DNA from: Varroa destructor
Lineage: Eukaryota > Arthropoda > Arachnida > Mesostigmata > Varroidae
Assembly (NCBI RefSeq): GCF_002443255.2
Contig: NW_019211454.1
Location: 59,916,894-59,980,893, forward strand
Direction of reading: 5' to 3'
DNA: 64,000 nucleotides
Of this stretch, positions 37,920-50,133 are shown piece by piece. How positions within the stretch are numbered: the first letter of the stretch is position 1; the number at the start of each line of letters is the position of its first letter. A program made the position numbers and the translations under genes. The notes under the pieces were generated by a model. That model was not told where the DNA came from. It did no database searches and saw only the letters and a program-made list of their open reading frames with translations.

Positions 37920-39131
37920 GGAAACAGATAGAAAATAAAGTAAAGGAAATATATTTTTTTAATTTCAATAAGTTGTTCGCCTTCGCACTTCAAAAGTAGT
38001 TGTAAAATGTTTTTTTGTATACCTATTTGTCTACTAACTTGTTGTGGGTTGTTTCACAACGACGAGTCCCTCTGCACTTTATCGTACATGTTCATATCAT
38101 GAGAACTTATGCAGTCTGGCAAATATTTGGATTTCACTACGAACCCTTTGGGGGCCTGTATTTAGAAAATCCGGCTTCTATTTTGCTTTTCTATTTACAA
38201 AGTTTCAACGCTTCGATATCTAGGTCGTCTCTTTTTCCTCCGTTTTTCGCACTTGCTTTCTCTATTCAGCAAAAGGCCCGCCAAAAAAATTCGATATTTT
38301 CAGTGTGTATTCAAGAAACCACTGTGTCAAAACATTTGTTTTTGAAAATAAATCTTTTTTGTCAGTCTGTTTAAAGGAGGTCGGTCGCCAATTTTCAGGA
38401 GTAGCTTTGTGCTCATCGATGAACACAGTTGCCGGTGTATTACCTTTCCCTTATATCATAATATCGTATATTATTATTACTATTATCTATTTGTAATTAT
38501 TATCTTGACGGTGATACCGTCAATGACGCAAAATTAAATATTTAGACGCATGCCGCATGTACTGTGCATGTATCAATACAATTATCTCTTGCATCTTCTC
38601 TGCATATAATTATTGTTTAAATTAGCTTTCTTTTCATACCCTTTAAAAACAACGAAGTGGTACAGAATTATGTGACGTTTTAGCGGGTTATGATCTGTGA
38701 AAGTTACCAGATTTAGACGCCAACATGTTTTGCTAATAAGCAGCGTTTTCTAATAACGTGCTTACCAATATAGACACATATCTGTTGGATATCGTTTCCT
38801 ATGCAACTCTTTACTCTAAACCAAATTTGGCCGAAATCAGTGTAGACTTTTTTTTAAATCTTTTTTTTCTTTTTTATTATTCTTATCATCTACGAGCCAC
38901 CGTTTCGAACGTCGAGGATGAAGCCCGGTCAGGACTGAACAGCCCACTTGTTATTGCTTTGGCAACTTGAGCGTAGTTAGGCACTTCAGCTATTTTTCAA
39001 CTAAAACAATGTGAAGTAGACTTGAATATTGGAAGAAACAATAGCTGAGTCGATTCTAATAGGATACCTTATATTTCACCAAGTATTGATATTATGTAAT
39101 ATTGGTTTTAGGATATACCCACTCCTTACAG
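37920..39131. other. AT-rich, no supported gene
   Basis: A 119-codon ORF (38015-38374, plus) and an overlapping minus-strand open stretch of about 60 codons near 38270-38450 have no recognisable family. A perfect 8-bp-stem hairpin lies at 38505-38523. Confidence 0.5.
38505..38523. repeat. Short perfect inverted repeat
   Basis: TTGACGGT, a 3-base loop, then ACCGTCAA. No T-run follows, so it is not a Pol III-type end. Function unknown. Confidence 0.7.
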
Positions 39132-39245
39132 TTTAATGGTGTCGCACGAGACGATCCGTCCTTCAGAAGCACTTCGTCTACAGAAGTGATCGATGGCAAT
39201 TCAGTCACACCGCCTCCAAATTCTAGAAATTTGCAAGCTAACTAG
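39132..39245 (+). CDS. Candidate last coding exon of an unrecognised plus-strand gene
   Basis: A pyrimidine-rich acceptor (cactccttacag) is followed by 37 codons and TAG. The peptide FNGVARDDPSFRSTSSTEVI... is polar, Ser/Thr- and Pro-rich, as in an unstructured C-terminal tail. An ATTAAA follows at about 39329 with a TG-rich stretch behind it, giving a plausible short 3' UTR. Local GC is higher than the flanks. Without matching upstream exons this stays a candidate. Confidence 0.28.
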   Translation, partial: FNGVARDDPSFRSTSSTEVIDGNSVTPPPNSRNLQAN

Positions 39246-39574
39246 ATTACCCCGACTGAGGCTCGATGTGTTGTATGCATAGGCTACTTTGTAGAACATG
39301 GTAACACCTATTTTAAAGGTTACAGATATTAAAAAAAGTAAGATTACACAGTTCTATACTGTTATGTGCGCTCAAGGTTTAGCTGTAATTTAAACGAATC
39401 AAGACTTTGCATAAACGCATGTTGCTTTCCGGTACCCGTTAATGAGTCGATTTTTCATGATGCTTCAACAAAAGCCTTTGCTTTTTGGCCTTTCCCCTTT
39501 TTGTAAGCAATAGCAACATCCGCTTTCTTGAAGCTTCAAGTAAAACAATTATGTCAGCGCGTTTTTTCTCCTAG

Positions 39575-39715
39575 TCTTCCGCCAAGCCCACCTGTTCTCG
39601 AACGAAGGTCTATTGCCTTTTTGCCGACGGCCACCGCTGCTGCACTTGTATTCAGTGGTGTTGTAACATCGGTTATCCTCATAACCGATTCCAGGGGCCG
39701 ATTGACCTGTATTAC
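39575..39715 (+). CDS. Candidate internal exon with a hydrophobic segment, unrecognised
   Basis: The segment is bounded by a strong acceptor (gttttttctcctag) and a GTAAAA donor, 141 nt, with symmetric phase. The frame reads LPPSPPVLERRSIAFLPTA and then a membrane-like stretch AAALVFSGVVTSVILI. Minus-strand frames across the same pocket are also open (39835-39554), and one has its own acceptor and donor, so the strand is uncertain. Confidence 0.18.
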
Positions 39716-41156
39716 GTAAAATGCTTTTGTCTTGGGAAAAGAAAGAAAGGGATATGTCACGAACCAAGTCAACAACAGTGGGACAAACAGTCGCCTGCCT
39801 GAGTTAATTACGAAAACTTTTCCCCCTAAAGGCAACGTTGCTCGGCGATCTAGCGCGCCGACTTACTGATGAGAAATGCGTCTCAAAACGCATAGAAGTT
39901 AGAAAGGCATCGGCCTGTCTACTATCGGAAACATGCTGAACCTAAGGAACTGGCGGACGCCGCCTTGCTAGGTGTGCCTCGGCGGTATTGGCAATATTCG
40001 TTCGGTCGCTGGCTTAAGGACTGCGCGATAAGAAGGTTCATCCGGTGAAACCTGGAAGGCTCTGGAAGGAACGGAGGAAGGCTCTGGCAGCAACCCACAC
40101 AAATTGGACTACAATGGTATAAGGCTAACTCTCGCTAGGACGGAAATACTTGCTAAGTGGGTAACCCAGAAAAAACGAGAATTAATTTTTGGGAAAATGA
40201 TGTTGCCTTTGTTAATCTGTCCTTTTTTCTTCTTCACGTATCTTTTTATTCCTTTGAGTCTTTTATTCCTCGTTATTCTCAGGCACATTTTGCTTCTTCC
40301 AGTTAGTCTACATAGTCACCGTTCTTGCCACTGGAAGCCGCTAATGACGGAGTAGGCTTCTTTTGATATCGTGTTTTCCATAAAAGTTCCAAAAAACTAA
40401 CCTTGAATTAAGAGAACATGAGATATACATTGCAGTCTCAGCCATATTTTATATACCTGCTATTTGGTCTTCGAAAAAATTATTGTTTATCAATAATTAA
40501 ATTTTAACAGGTATCCGCTTTGCAGCTAGCTTGAAAAATGAGATGTATATGAATAAATATTTGTCTGCCTAAGTAGAATCATAATATTGCTATGCAATTT
40601 ATACATATACGCTGTATATTTGTTACGTTCTGTCTCGGTAACATCATTTAAGCAGACACCCTATATTTGGCCCCTCGTAAGCGTAAAGTGCATACCCATG
40701 TCTAGCGTGGACTTTAGATGTTGAAGTTAACTATTTTAAAATAAAGCGTAATTCAAATACGCAATACCAGGCTACGTACTGTAAATTACTTGGGTGCTTC
40801 CGTTTTTTTGCAACCAAAGGGGTTTTCTCCATCGGGAACACTACGATTTCCCTTCTGCTACGTTTCTGACTAACTATATCAATCAAAGCTGGTGCTTAAG
40901 AGATTTCGCCTGCCAAACACTCAATTAGTATTAATCGTATAGCAACACGAAAACCGATGAAGTTTTTTTCTTCAGAATTCGAAAAATCCGAAAAAAAAAG
41001 AAGGAGACGGCGGAGGCGAAGCTGACGTTTAATATGTTAAAGATACCTAGCAGCACGCTACGTTTCTAGTGCATTAACTCATCTAGTGATCCTTCTGTAA
41101 GAATATTAAATCTGTGCCCACTTCATCGACTACCAGTCCTTCTTCTTCTTTTATTT

Positions 41157-41240
41157 GGTTACGTGGGCTTGAACGCGCCATATTATAGACGCGGTTACGG
41201 TTACGTGGGCTTGAACGCGCCATATTATAGACGCGGTTAC
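41157..41240 (+). repeat. Perfect 42-bp tandem duplication
   Basis: Two identical copies of a unit starting GGTTACGTGGGCTTGAACGC and ending CGCGGTTAC, head to tail. The unit is GC-rich in AT-rich surroundings. The two copies show no difference, so the duplication looks recent. Confidence 0.95.
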
Positions 41241-42288
41241 GATCCCCTGTCTTCTTCATCCGCTTTTAGTTTGTTCTAATAACCGTAACAAACGGAACAA
41301 AACAAACAAGAAAAGACGAAACGAAGCCCAAACAACGCACAACAATGATGAAACGAATGACTAGAGTAGACGAATAGCAAAAGGTAGGTATTACGACTAG
41401 ATCGTGCTGTATCTCAACAGCTTTCAAGCTAAACAGAACCCAGACTGTCACCAAAAGAAAAGTCGTTCGGAAACCTTTTTGTCTTTTGTTCTTATCTACC
41501 TTCGCACTCTTCGCTAACGTGCTCATCTTTCAGCTAGACTCTCTAGAGTACCAGGACGTAAGCCACTGCACCTTAAGATTTGCAGAGTTGTCGGTGCTTA
41601 TGATCTTATTTCTTACTATCTTATTCTCAGAACAAAAAAATAATGTTACAGGACATGTCGTTCGGACACTCGAACGTTAGAGAATTTAGAGAATTCGTAT
41701 GCTGTTGGCGGCAATATCAGGGACTATATCAAATTGATTTAGTGCAGCACTAAACTAAGACAGGCGAACTAATTTATTAAAATAATTGTTTATCTATAAT
41801 CTATAATTCAGTTTCTGTAATATTACATAAAGATGACCGCAGAATACTTGACAAAGTCAATACCCAACACTACCATATGAACGATTGACAGCTGTTCTTG
41901 ATACATAAGAAGCACGTCACGGAGAAAATAGGATATTATACATCTACTATATTATCGACTACATGCTTTAGATACCTAAGTTAATCTAATACTTTCATAT
42001 GAAGTGATGAAACAGGCCACCGAAAATACGTACGTCGATACAAGACGAGATCATGCAGAACGCTTCCCCCTGGGTAATGTTTGCCGGAAGGATATTCTGA
42101 AAATAGAAATATGCAGATATGTTTATTTTCCTTTTATGTTTTTACTTTTCCCTTGACTGAAACGAAGCAGCTCAGATACGGAATAGCGTTAGAATCCTAG
42201 GAAGCCCTTAGATTGTTACCTATACGAGTTTAAGTAAGATAGCTAATAGCCACCTGCGTGAAAGAATGCCCCAACGTCTACTTGTTTG

Positions 42289-42311
42289 TATATATATATA
42301 TATATATATAT
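42289..42311 (+). repeat. (TA)n microsatellite
   Basis: About 23 bp of pure TA alternation. Confidence 0.9.
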
Positions 42312-43746
42312 CGAGACAAAGTTATGCGGATATAGTCTAACACCACTTCTTCCTCCGCTATGCGGTGTTATTGCTTTTGGCGCCTGTAGGAAATTGTAGG
42401 ATATATTCAGATCTTGAGGGCTGAAGGGACGAACAGCTAAATTTAGCGTAATCTGTTTTGAGGGCTGAGGTACCGCTAATGCCAACCTGTTGGTCGTGAC
42501 AATCAAATAATGCTCGAAAACGTTGCAAAGAGGTGCACTCGAGGTTTTAGAGGGGCATAAATGCGTAACGTATTTCTTTAGAATTGGCTGCGCGATGACG
42601 GCCATATAGATTCCGACATTTTCCCGCCGGCTTCGAGAGCGCCATTGGGGGCCTCCCAAAATGCTGATACACTTGGACTGAAAAGGTATTCGAAGAATGG
42701 CCATGCTAAGATGGATCATAGATATGAACCTGTTGTCTACAAACCACGGACGGGTGAGCTTTTATATGTCCTGCTGCAAAGTTCTGGTTTGCTCAGACAT
42801 GCTGTGGACAATGATGCAGACATGGCCACAAAGAGCATTTTAAGTTAGAAAAAAGGACGACCGTTGCAATGCGAATTGACGTCGCTTAAAAACTGGCTAA
42901 CTTCAACGGCGCCCGTTACACTAGATTGCACTACAAAAGTCCCGTTGGTTGGAAAAAGGTCCCGTCGTAGAAAGCCGAACATTGCTTGGCAACAGCTTTT
43001 TCGTAGCTATACAGAAATAAATGACTAATCCCAGCAACTAGCTGATATTTGCTGAACGGAACATCAACGGAACTGCTAACAAAAGTGTTGTTATCCTAAA
43101 CATTACGGTCTTCACGTAAGACTTTGGCTATTACCTTTATGGTAAATAAATCAAGAATAGGCTGAAGTAAAAGACATATGAAAGTCCGCTTTTCGCTATA
43201 TAATAACCAACATTGTTTTTAAATGTAGTAAATAAATATACTCACATAATTATGACCTTCAATCTATTAGGAGCTAGCGATTTAACGAAACAAGGTTTCT
43301 TACGCCATTTAAATAGGACAATATTAAATAAGACAAAATGTATGTAACTACAGCCTTCCATCGCGAACAAACTAACGCCGCTCTAATAGATCATACCTAA
43401 CTATGACGGTTTCCGTGAATACAAACGTTTAACAAAGCACCAATAAATCACAATTTAGCTTCTAATGTTATAAGTAAATCCATTTTTCTTTATAGCTTAT
43501 TCTCAAACGCCTATTACAACATTACATTTCAATCAGGGTTGAAAACTTTAATTGGAAATTAACTTCCTTTAACGCTACTGTACAGCGCTTATCCGAAACC
43601 TTTGTTTGTTTACCGCGCGACTTGTACCTCATCAAATACAAAATCGATGCCTGCAGTCATCGTATTCTAGCCGCTATGGTTCCGGCATCGCCGTTAGCCA
43701 TCCCACGAAACAGACGGCTGACTCCTGCCAGCACGAAACGAACCCT

Positions 43747-43954
43747 GTGTCTATGCCCGGGTTCGAATCTAGAATGTAGCGTGTTTTCAAGATTGCCTGT
43801 GTCTATGCCCGGGTTCGAATCTAGAATGTAGCGTGTTTTCAAGATTGCCTGTGTCTATGCCCGGGTTCGAATCTAGAATGTAGCGTGTTTTCAAGATTGC
43901 CTGTGTCTATGCCCGGGTTCGAATCTAGAATGTAGCCTGTTTTCAAGATTGACA
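43747..43954. repeat. Four tandem copies of a 52-bp unit carrying a B-box-like core
   Basis: Copies start at 43747, 43799, 43851 and 43903. The first three are identical; the fourth has G to C in TAGCGTG and a divergent end. Each unit contains CCGGGTTCGAATCTAG, whose GTTCGAATC fits the Pol III B-box consensus GWTCRANNC on the + strand. The array lies inside a tRNA-like element whose A box is at 43970-43981 on the opposite strand. Confidence 0.95.
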
Positions 43955-43981
43955 GACAAATACGTTGCCCATTAAGCTATA
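43747..43981 (-). mobile_element. tRNA-derived SINE-like element with amplified B-box segment
   Basis: The minus strand begins ATAGCTTAATGGGCAACG, a full match to the Pol III A box, then TATTTGTCTGTCAATCTTG and the TTCGAA-containing part repeated four times. A-to-B spacing in the first unit is about 10 nt longer than in a standard tRNA, and neither the acceptor nor the T stem pairs. A tRNA-derived SINE fits better than a tRNA gene. Confidence 0.55.
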
Positions 43982-44595
43982 ACGTAGATTATATGCTAGC
44001 CTGGCTTGTACACTGACTACTGGTGGAGAACGTAATTTTTGAAGCATCATACTTGGGTGAGCCGATAAGATCAATTGACATTTCATTTTCGGTCGGTTTT
44101 AAGGAACGATTATTCTGGAACTTTTCTAGCCGCTTCTATCATCACTACAACACATGATTCAAATAGACATACTGTATAATACAAGGCAAATTCACGATAT
44201 AAAACATATCATGGTTCGTAAAAACATGGATGTGTATATATATATAATGTTAATTCTATTGTAACTAAGTATGATCAATGTTTACCGTGATTGCTTCACT
44301 ACTGCATGGCTGATATGGTTCTATTTACTCGTTCACTATGTGCAAGGACCCGACCTTCTAGAGCGCAGCCATTATAGGGTAGGAGCCCTAAACGAGTAAC
44401 AGCCCGCGTCATAGGACAATGTCCTGGTGCAGTGTTAGAGAGCCGGAAACTGAGCTGGGTATTTGTTGTTTTGGCTGAGTTTTGGCAAGTGGTGTCATCC
44501 TCTTCTGACGGAAACATATTCCTCATAAACTAGTCGCTTGTTCTTTGTTGATTGTTTTGTCGACTTTTTTTTACCACCGGAGCTTAGGTTCGGGG

Positions 44596-44625
44596 TAGCG
44601 CAGCAATTGCATGGCCAATAATGCG
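44596..44625 (+). mobile_element. Possible tRNA-derived SINE head (weak)
   Basis: GGGGTAGCGCAGCAATTGCAT resembles an A box and matches TAGCACAGTGGTTGCAT at 50053 in most positions. No B box is clear. Confidence 0.25.
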
Positions 44626-45978
44626 ATGACGATGAGGTCACTGAGATGCACTGATAAGCCTAGTGGCAATGGAAAATGAAAATATCGAAGAGACCCAACA
44701 GCGGTTTTAGCGGATAATCTCGTTGAGCCGACTTCATGAACGTAATCATACCGAACGCTCCTTAGCTTAAAACGAAGCCAAGCGTCGCCGAGCCAGTAGA
44801 GAGTGCAAGAAAGAAGAAAAGATAAAATGGTCGAAAACGTATATTGTTATATGATAACAACGGAATACAGACGACATAGTCACATGCAAAAGTACTGCAT
44901 GGTTTTTAATCTATGGCTTTTCTTGTGTGTAAGAGACAGCCTCTTCACATAGCTTTTTTTCGTACTTGTGCCTTGAGTTGATTAAGATTTTTTGGCTTTC
45001 ATTTATCATATTAGCAACTCAAGCGGGCGAGCGTTTTACAAAAGTTAGAAGTTCCTTACTGAGAAGCTGCGACTATATAGAAGATAATTAAGGATAACTG
45101 ACAAGCCGGTATGTCACAGTTGTCGTTTAGAAATTACATAGTGTAAGTGTTTCGTAGCAAACTCATTTCAATTACTTCATGCTTGAAACACGGTATAAAG
45201 GCCTATAGGGAGACGCAGTACATCTACTAGCTCAGGGAAACCTATGAGTTGGTAGGTTCAAAATGAGCGCATTAACCTTGCCGCAAAATAGTATTTACTC
45301 GGTTTAATCGCCATATTTCAATTGACGGGAACATTCTTAAATAATGGTTTTATCATAAAGCAAAACTTCATGAAGATGTCAGCTCGCTACGATTAGTGCC
45401 GAAAGACAAATAGACCACCAATATGCCTGAGAAATAAGTATGCACCATTCAACTTACACATAGATCAAATGCATTTATTGTAAAAGGTAAATTTTCAAAT
45501 GGCGTTGTTGACGCGTGCGATCCTACTGTGGAGGTCGTCGAATAACCTAAAAGCTGTTTTATTGTTGAGTAGCCCAGCAGTGCTCGTCACTGTGAAGCCA
45601 TCTGAAGCGTACGTTAACCAGTCTAGATAAAATTACATCAAACTTATTTTACATAAACATAGTCTCAGAACTGCAATAGAGAACTGAATCAAGTGAAATA
45701 TCCTGAGTCATAAAATATCGATATTCCATGAGAAACAAACCAGGGTGGATTGAGCGTCTCCGATAACTACATCATCTAAAACAGGCATCTATGGGTCTAA
45801 CCAGGGTTGTCAAGTCTGTTCACATATGTTTGTTTATTGGCCTGTAGCCATCTAATAACAGAGATGATAAATAGGAGCATTATCATGAATCATAGACTGT
45901 GCGTGTTTCCACCTTCGTTACGTTAGACGATCGCGTAAAACTGACCAGTTGCTAGGAGCTCACTGAATCGATAATCAT

Positions 45979-46048
45979 TGGCTCAGTGCAAGTGTAACGG
46001 GTAACGTATCATAGGTACATGTTGTGGTGTGGGTTCGAATCCAGGTGC
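45979..46048 (+). mobile_element. tRNA-like Pol III A/B-box element (pseudo-tRNA or SINE remnant)
   Basis: TGGCTCAGTGCAAG (A-box-like) is followed, 64 nt from A-box start to B-box end, by GGGTTCGAATCC, an exact B box at 46032-46042. The T stem pairs at only two positions and the acceptor stem not at all, so it is not an intact tRNA. Confidence 0.5.
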
Positions 46049-47890
46049 AGACATACAGCTTTTCATGCAGGGAGCCGGTGATCTGATGCGATTCCTAACG
46101 GCGTTTCCGGACGTAAAACGTTTAATATACGGAGTTATAAGAATTAACTTTTATCGCTACAGGCTTTTTTTTTTCATCAAACTTCACACAGGATGGCGCA
46201 TATGCTCGGGGGTGTTTTCATAGAATGGCCAGTCACTAGTTAAACGGCTAAACTTTCCTTCTTGTTAATGGTTTTTTATCAACGAGCTAAAATAGAGCTT
46301 AATGCAATAAAAAAAATCAATAGGTTGGCAAATTAAATCACATTCGACAAGAACGCTGAATGCCAAACCCCTAAACTTCATTGATACACGTGTATATAAA
46401 TTAACCATTGACCAGACGCTGTTTAAGATGCATGTTCCTAAGCGGTGTCCTATACTATATTCATATATTACAATAACTTAGTTCAGTAGGAAAGATAAGT
46501 TATTTGCTAAGTACAGTTGACTGATGCTAAACTTCCTCTTTGCAAACAAAGAAAAATTATTAGACTGTTACAAACGGCTCCGGCAGACTTCAAAATTGAA
46601 TGACTTTAGGTGTAAGTGCCGCTGGCTGACGAAATCTGGCGGGGAAATACTGCTGATTTTTAGAGACAATAGTTAACTTACTCCAGGAGGAACTAAGTTC
46701 ACAAAGAGAAAGGTTACGAAGATTAACGCTGAGTGGACAAGTTTTTGTTTCTTGAACGCCACAGCGCTCTGAAATTCATCAATGATTGGCAAAAAAATTA
46801 GGCAAACAAAAACATAATACAATTCACGGGCAATTCGAACTGGATTGTTGAGGATTAGCGAGGAACTAGCCGGATGTAGGGGGTTCGAAAGACAAGAATG
46901 CATTGTCGCAACTGAAAAAGCTTTGTATAAATGCACAGACCGTAGAACCTAAGGGCCCTGTTGTAACATGTAAGGTGTTACAGAAGTATCACAAAAATAC
47001 TGAAAATGCGGAAACCGAGTAGAAAATTGCGAATCGATTCCAAGCCAGTTATATGGATGTAACACGCCTAGTGTATTCCACGTGCAATTTGCGACATTTT
47101 AATTTATAGAAAACCCCCTTGAAGCAAGCGATCGCCATACACGAGCCGTCGCATAATCTTTACCGTCATTAGAGAAGGGTCAGACAATAGAATGGCATCG
47201 CCTTGGAGACAAATGGATAGCAGTGGCATTCACGACCAGAGGATACTCGTCGAATGGATACAGTTTGTATTCCCGAACTCCTCAAGAGACTCATGGGCCA
47301 TTGGCACGACTATCGAAAACACGCAGGTTGGTTGCCCCATAGCTCAATTACTCGCCGGATTGAGCAGAGGAACATTTAACGCTGGCTTCAACCTGCTTAT
47401 TCTTCCGACCCAGGTCTGTGCAATTATATGACTTTCCACGCCTTAACGAGGGCAACTCAGTGGCAATTATGTCCTACTAGCGATTTACTTCTAGTATCAG
47501 TAGATCGAGAATATGAAAACATATGTGATAGGTAAATGCTTGCGTAGAAGCGGTCGGATTGGCAGAAAAACACATTAGAAGATCATGCATATCGTTCTTC
47601 ATTTCGCAACGGACACCTACAAATAATAGCAATAACTTTGCGATAATAGTGCGGTCAACAAAAAACAGCTGTATCTGTTATTAGAGAGAAGCGGATCAAT
47701 AAAATGGATTGACATTGACGGACTCGTGTATAAGTGCTTCGCTTGAATCTCTTCAACGAATGGCTACTTATCACCAGCGCGTTGCTTTGGCTGAAAGACG
47801 CTTTCACATACCTATGGGCACTTCCCCGTTCCTGTTGCCTCGGGTGTACTGTGTGGCTCTGGGCAACGTAAGAAATTTGTAGTACCAACG

Positions 47891-47916
47891 ATCGGATACT
47901 TAATTAAGTATCCGAT
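47891..47916. repeat. Perfect 26-bp palindrome
   Basis: ATCGGATACTTAA is followed immediately by its reverse complement, with no spacer. Two-fold symmetry of this length is rare by chance. Confidence 0.9.
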
Positions 47917-48374
47917 ATTCCGATTCTGATGAGTAGGCAACTATTTCACTGAATAAATATAGGTATTTAACGCCCGGCGTCAAGCAGAAATGGAAGCTAC
48001 CCCATACGGGTGATATTACAATAGTTGGGTAAGCGAAGGGAACAAAAGTTGTGAAATATTTACACACACAAACATGACAAACTTTGTCTGATAGAAAACA
48101 TGTTTTATGTCTTCACTTATTAAACTATTAGATCGTGTGTCATACACAAGTAATCCTCTTCCGTATGTTTAATAATTAAAACAACATAGATAATTCAAAG
48201 CGCTGCATTATAAATAGGATAAGACAGAATGAAGCTCAGAAGCTCAAGCATCTTGATCAAAAGATCCAAATATAAAAGGGGATTTAGTCTGTTAGAGCTA
48301 CTCTGAAATACTCGAAAGATACAAAAATCCTGAGAGTAAGGAAGACACGTGAGCATCTTCTCGATTGCAGTACG

Positions 48375-48397
48375 TTTTTTTTTGTTTTTTTTTTTTT
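48375..48397 (+). repeat. Poly(T) tract
   Basis: A 9-T run, one G and a 13-T run, followed by GTCACAG. This could be a polypyrimidine tract/acceptor; the frame after it is open 61 codons to 48597 but has no recognised motif. Confidence 0.8.
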
Positions 48398-49011
48398 GTC
48401 ACAGTCAGAGAATTCTTGAAGTGAATATTTTACAGGAAGTCCATTTTTACGTAGAACCTTTTCATAGACTATGGCACGTTGCGGAAATAGATCGCAAGCT
48501 ACATCTTGAACCTTTATCAGGAGCTGGCCATAAAGCCACTGGGTGGATTTTTCGATCTGAACCAATTTCGTATGCATTACTTCTCCAGCTCCACTAAAGT
48601 CACCTGATCTGTTTTCACAGCATACGTGCGGAAGTTGCTGTCAATCTGTGCCTCGGCCAAAAAAAGAAAAAAAAAGCAGACATGATCATTTTCATACTTT
48701 CCCAAAACGGTGCCCGATAGATGAAACCAATTGTCAAATCGAACAATTTTTATTATCCTATATGCATATTGTTGTATAAAGAATTTTAGTAGATTTTGTA
48801 CGTAGCTTTATTAGCTATGTGTTTTGTGAGCTCCTTGATGAACATAGAGTCCGTTTGCCTGATGCTATAACGATGCTAGTAGAATAGGGAGGTAACGAGG
48901 ACCGCGGGCAAATTCATGTGAGATTATGTTTACAAGCCATATTTTTCGTGAAGGATGATATCCCAATGAAATACTGTAGACTTTATGCGAACGTGTTATA
49001 GAAAAGCTAAC

Positions 49012-49030
49012 TAGTTCAGTGGTTAGAGCT
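49012..49030 (+). mobile_element. tRNA A-box remnant (TAGTTCAGTGGTTAGAGC)
   Basis: The 18 bases are almost those of a canonical tRNA D-arm (TAGCTCAGTGGTTAGAGC). No B box or paired stems follow within tRNA distance, so I take it as a SINE or pseudo-tRNA remnant. Confidence 0.4.
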
Positions 49031-50052
49031 AGTGAGCCTAATACAGGTAATGCAGAATTTTGCCGCACTGCATTTACATTACTTTTTGCTTCAAATCCGT
49101 ATACATATAAAACGGAGCGGATTAATACATCCAGACGTATCAATAAATCATGTTATTATTACTACTATTTTTTTTAATCCCACCCAAAATGTGCTGGAAT
49201 AGGTTCAATATAGGAATGAACATAGTCAGAATCTGCAATAATAGACACTTCTTGTTTGTGTTACCAGTCGTCAGATACTCAGCTTTGAAAAGATTGTTTC
49301 TAGGTGCAACAGATTCTGGTGAATTGGGACAAACTGCGATAATCGCTTAATATATGATTCAGTGTCTGCCAGGGCTGGCAACTAGAATAGTTTGACAAAC
49401 AGGAAACTTAAAGTTAACGATTGTTATGGTTAACTTATTACCATAGAGCACTCTATAAGTTTTTTTGGTATGCTACATGCATATGCATGGAGTTCAACTG
49501 TTGCCATTGCGATTACATTATACCTCAGATCTACCTTCTATAAATTACCACGTATCAATAGCTAACGATAGTAGACGAAACTTTTGCCAGTTTGTCCGCT
49601 GCACGACTGCTTCTTGAATATTGTGCTACCCGGCTCAGAATTTCCAAAGCAATTAATATGTCTTATCTCTTTCAGATGATTGGAAACGTTTTTATCATGT
49701 CAAATGGCAAAATGAAGCTATCACTTATTAATTACCTTAGAACGTACAATCTAAAAACCTGGTTCGTGATTTTCTTTACAATTTAGGAAAAGCGGTAAAT
49801 TTTAATGAACAATTTTAAAACACAAATTTTTGTCCTGCAAAAACCCCGTTCAGGTATTGAATTCATTCTTAGATATACACCATGTTGCCGTATGGAGAGC
49901 ATCTATTAGGAATTCTCGAAGCACGCGCTATTCTATCGGCCTGGCCAGTAGTGGCATACCTGTAACGCTAATTGCTACACGAAGAAGGAGAAATGCAGGT
50001 CGAGCAGGAAAATAGTACGCAACTCCTAGCAGAGGCCTTACATCTTAGGAAG

Positions 50053-50133
50053 TAGCACAGTGGTTGCATCTGTTTGAACATCCGTCTACTTAGAGAAGTA
50101 CTTCTTTCAGTTGATGCCCTTCGAGTTCCTTTA
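50053..50133 (+). mobile_element. Possible tRNA-derived SINE remnant
   Basis: TAGCACAGTGGTTGCATC is A-box-like and is followed by CCCTTCGAGTTCC, which loosely resembles a B box (GGTTCGAGTCC). Spacing is longer than in a standard tRNA. Confidence 0.3.

Larger units (their letters stand above)
39840..43740. other. No supported gene; repeats only
   Basis: Contains the 42-bp tandem duplication and an (AT)n tract listed separately. The longest ORF (42719-42243, minus, 158 codons) ends through the (TA)n tract as a Tyr-Ile repeat and has no known domain, so I do not call it a gene. Confidence 0.5.

Noticed and set aside
38270..38450. Minus-strand open stretch of about 60 codons containing NWRPTSFKQ
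   Set aside because: The resemblance to the reverse transcriptase 'WRPISL' block covers only a few residues, and no other RT motif is near.
42243..42719. Minus 158-codon ORF
   Set aside because: It runs through a (TA)n microsatellite giving Tyr-Ile repeats, shows no domain, and its start lies in a region also open on the other strand.
43747..43954. CRISPR-like array
   Set aside because: The units are contiguous 52-bp repeats with no unique spacers, in animal-type DNA; this is a minisatellite.
45979..46048. Functional tRNA gene
   Set aside because: A and B boxes are present, but acceptor and T stems do not pair and A-B spacing is too long, so it is listed as a remnant.
46318..46350. Second mariner end (TAGGTTGGCAAATTAAATC)
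   Set aside because: It looks like a mariner terminus, but I found no matching inverted end, no clear TA duplication pair and no transposase block nearby.
47192..47431. Plus 79-codon ORF starting with a true ATG
   Set aside because: No recognisable family, no promoter or splice context, and of a length expected by chance in 64 kb.
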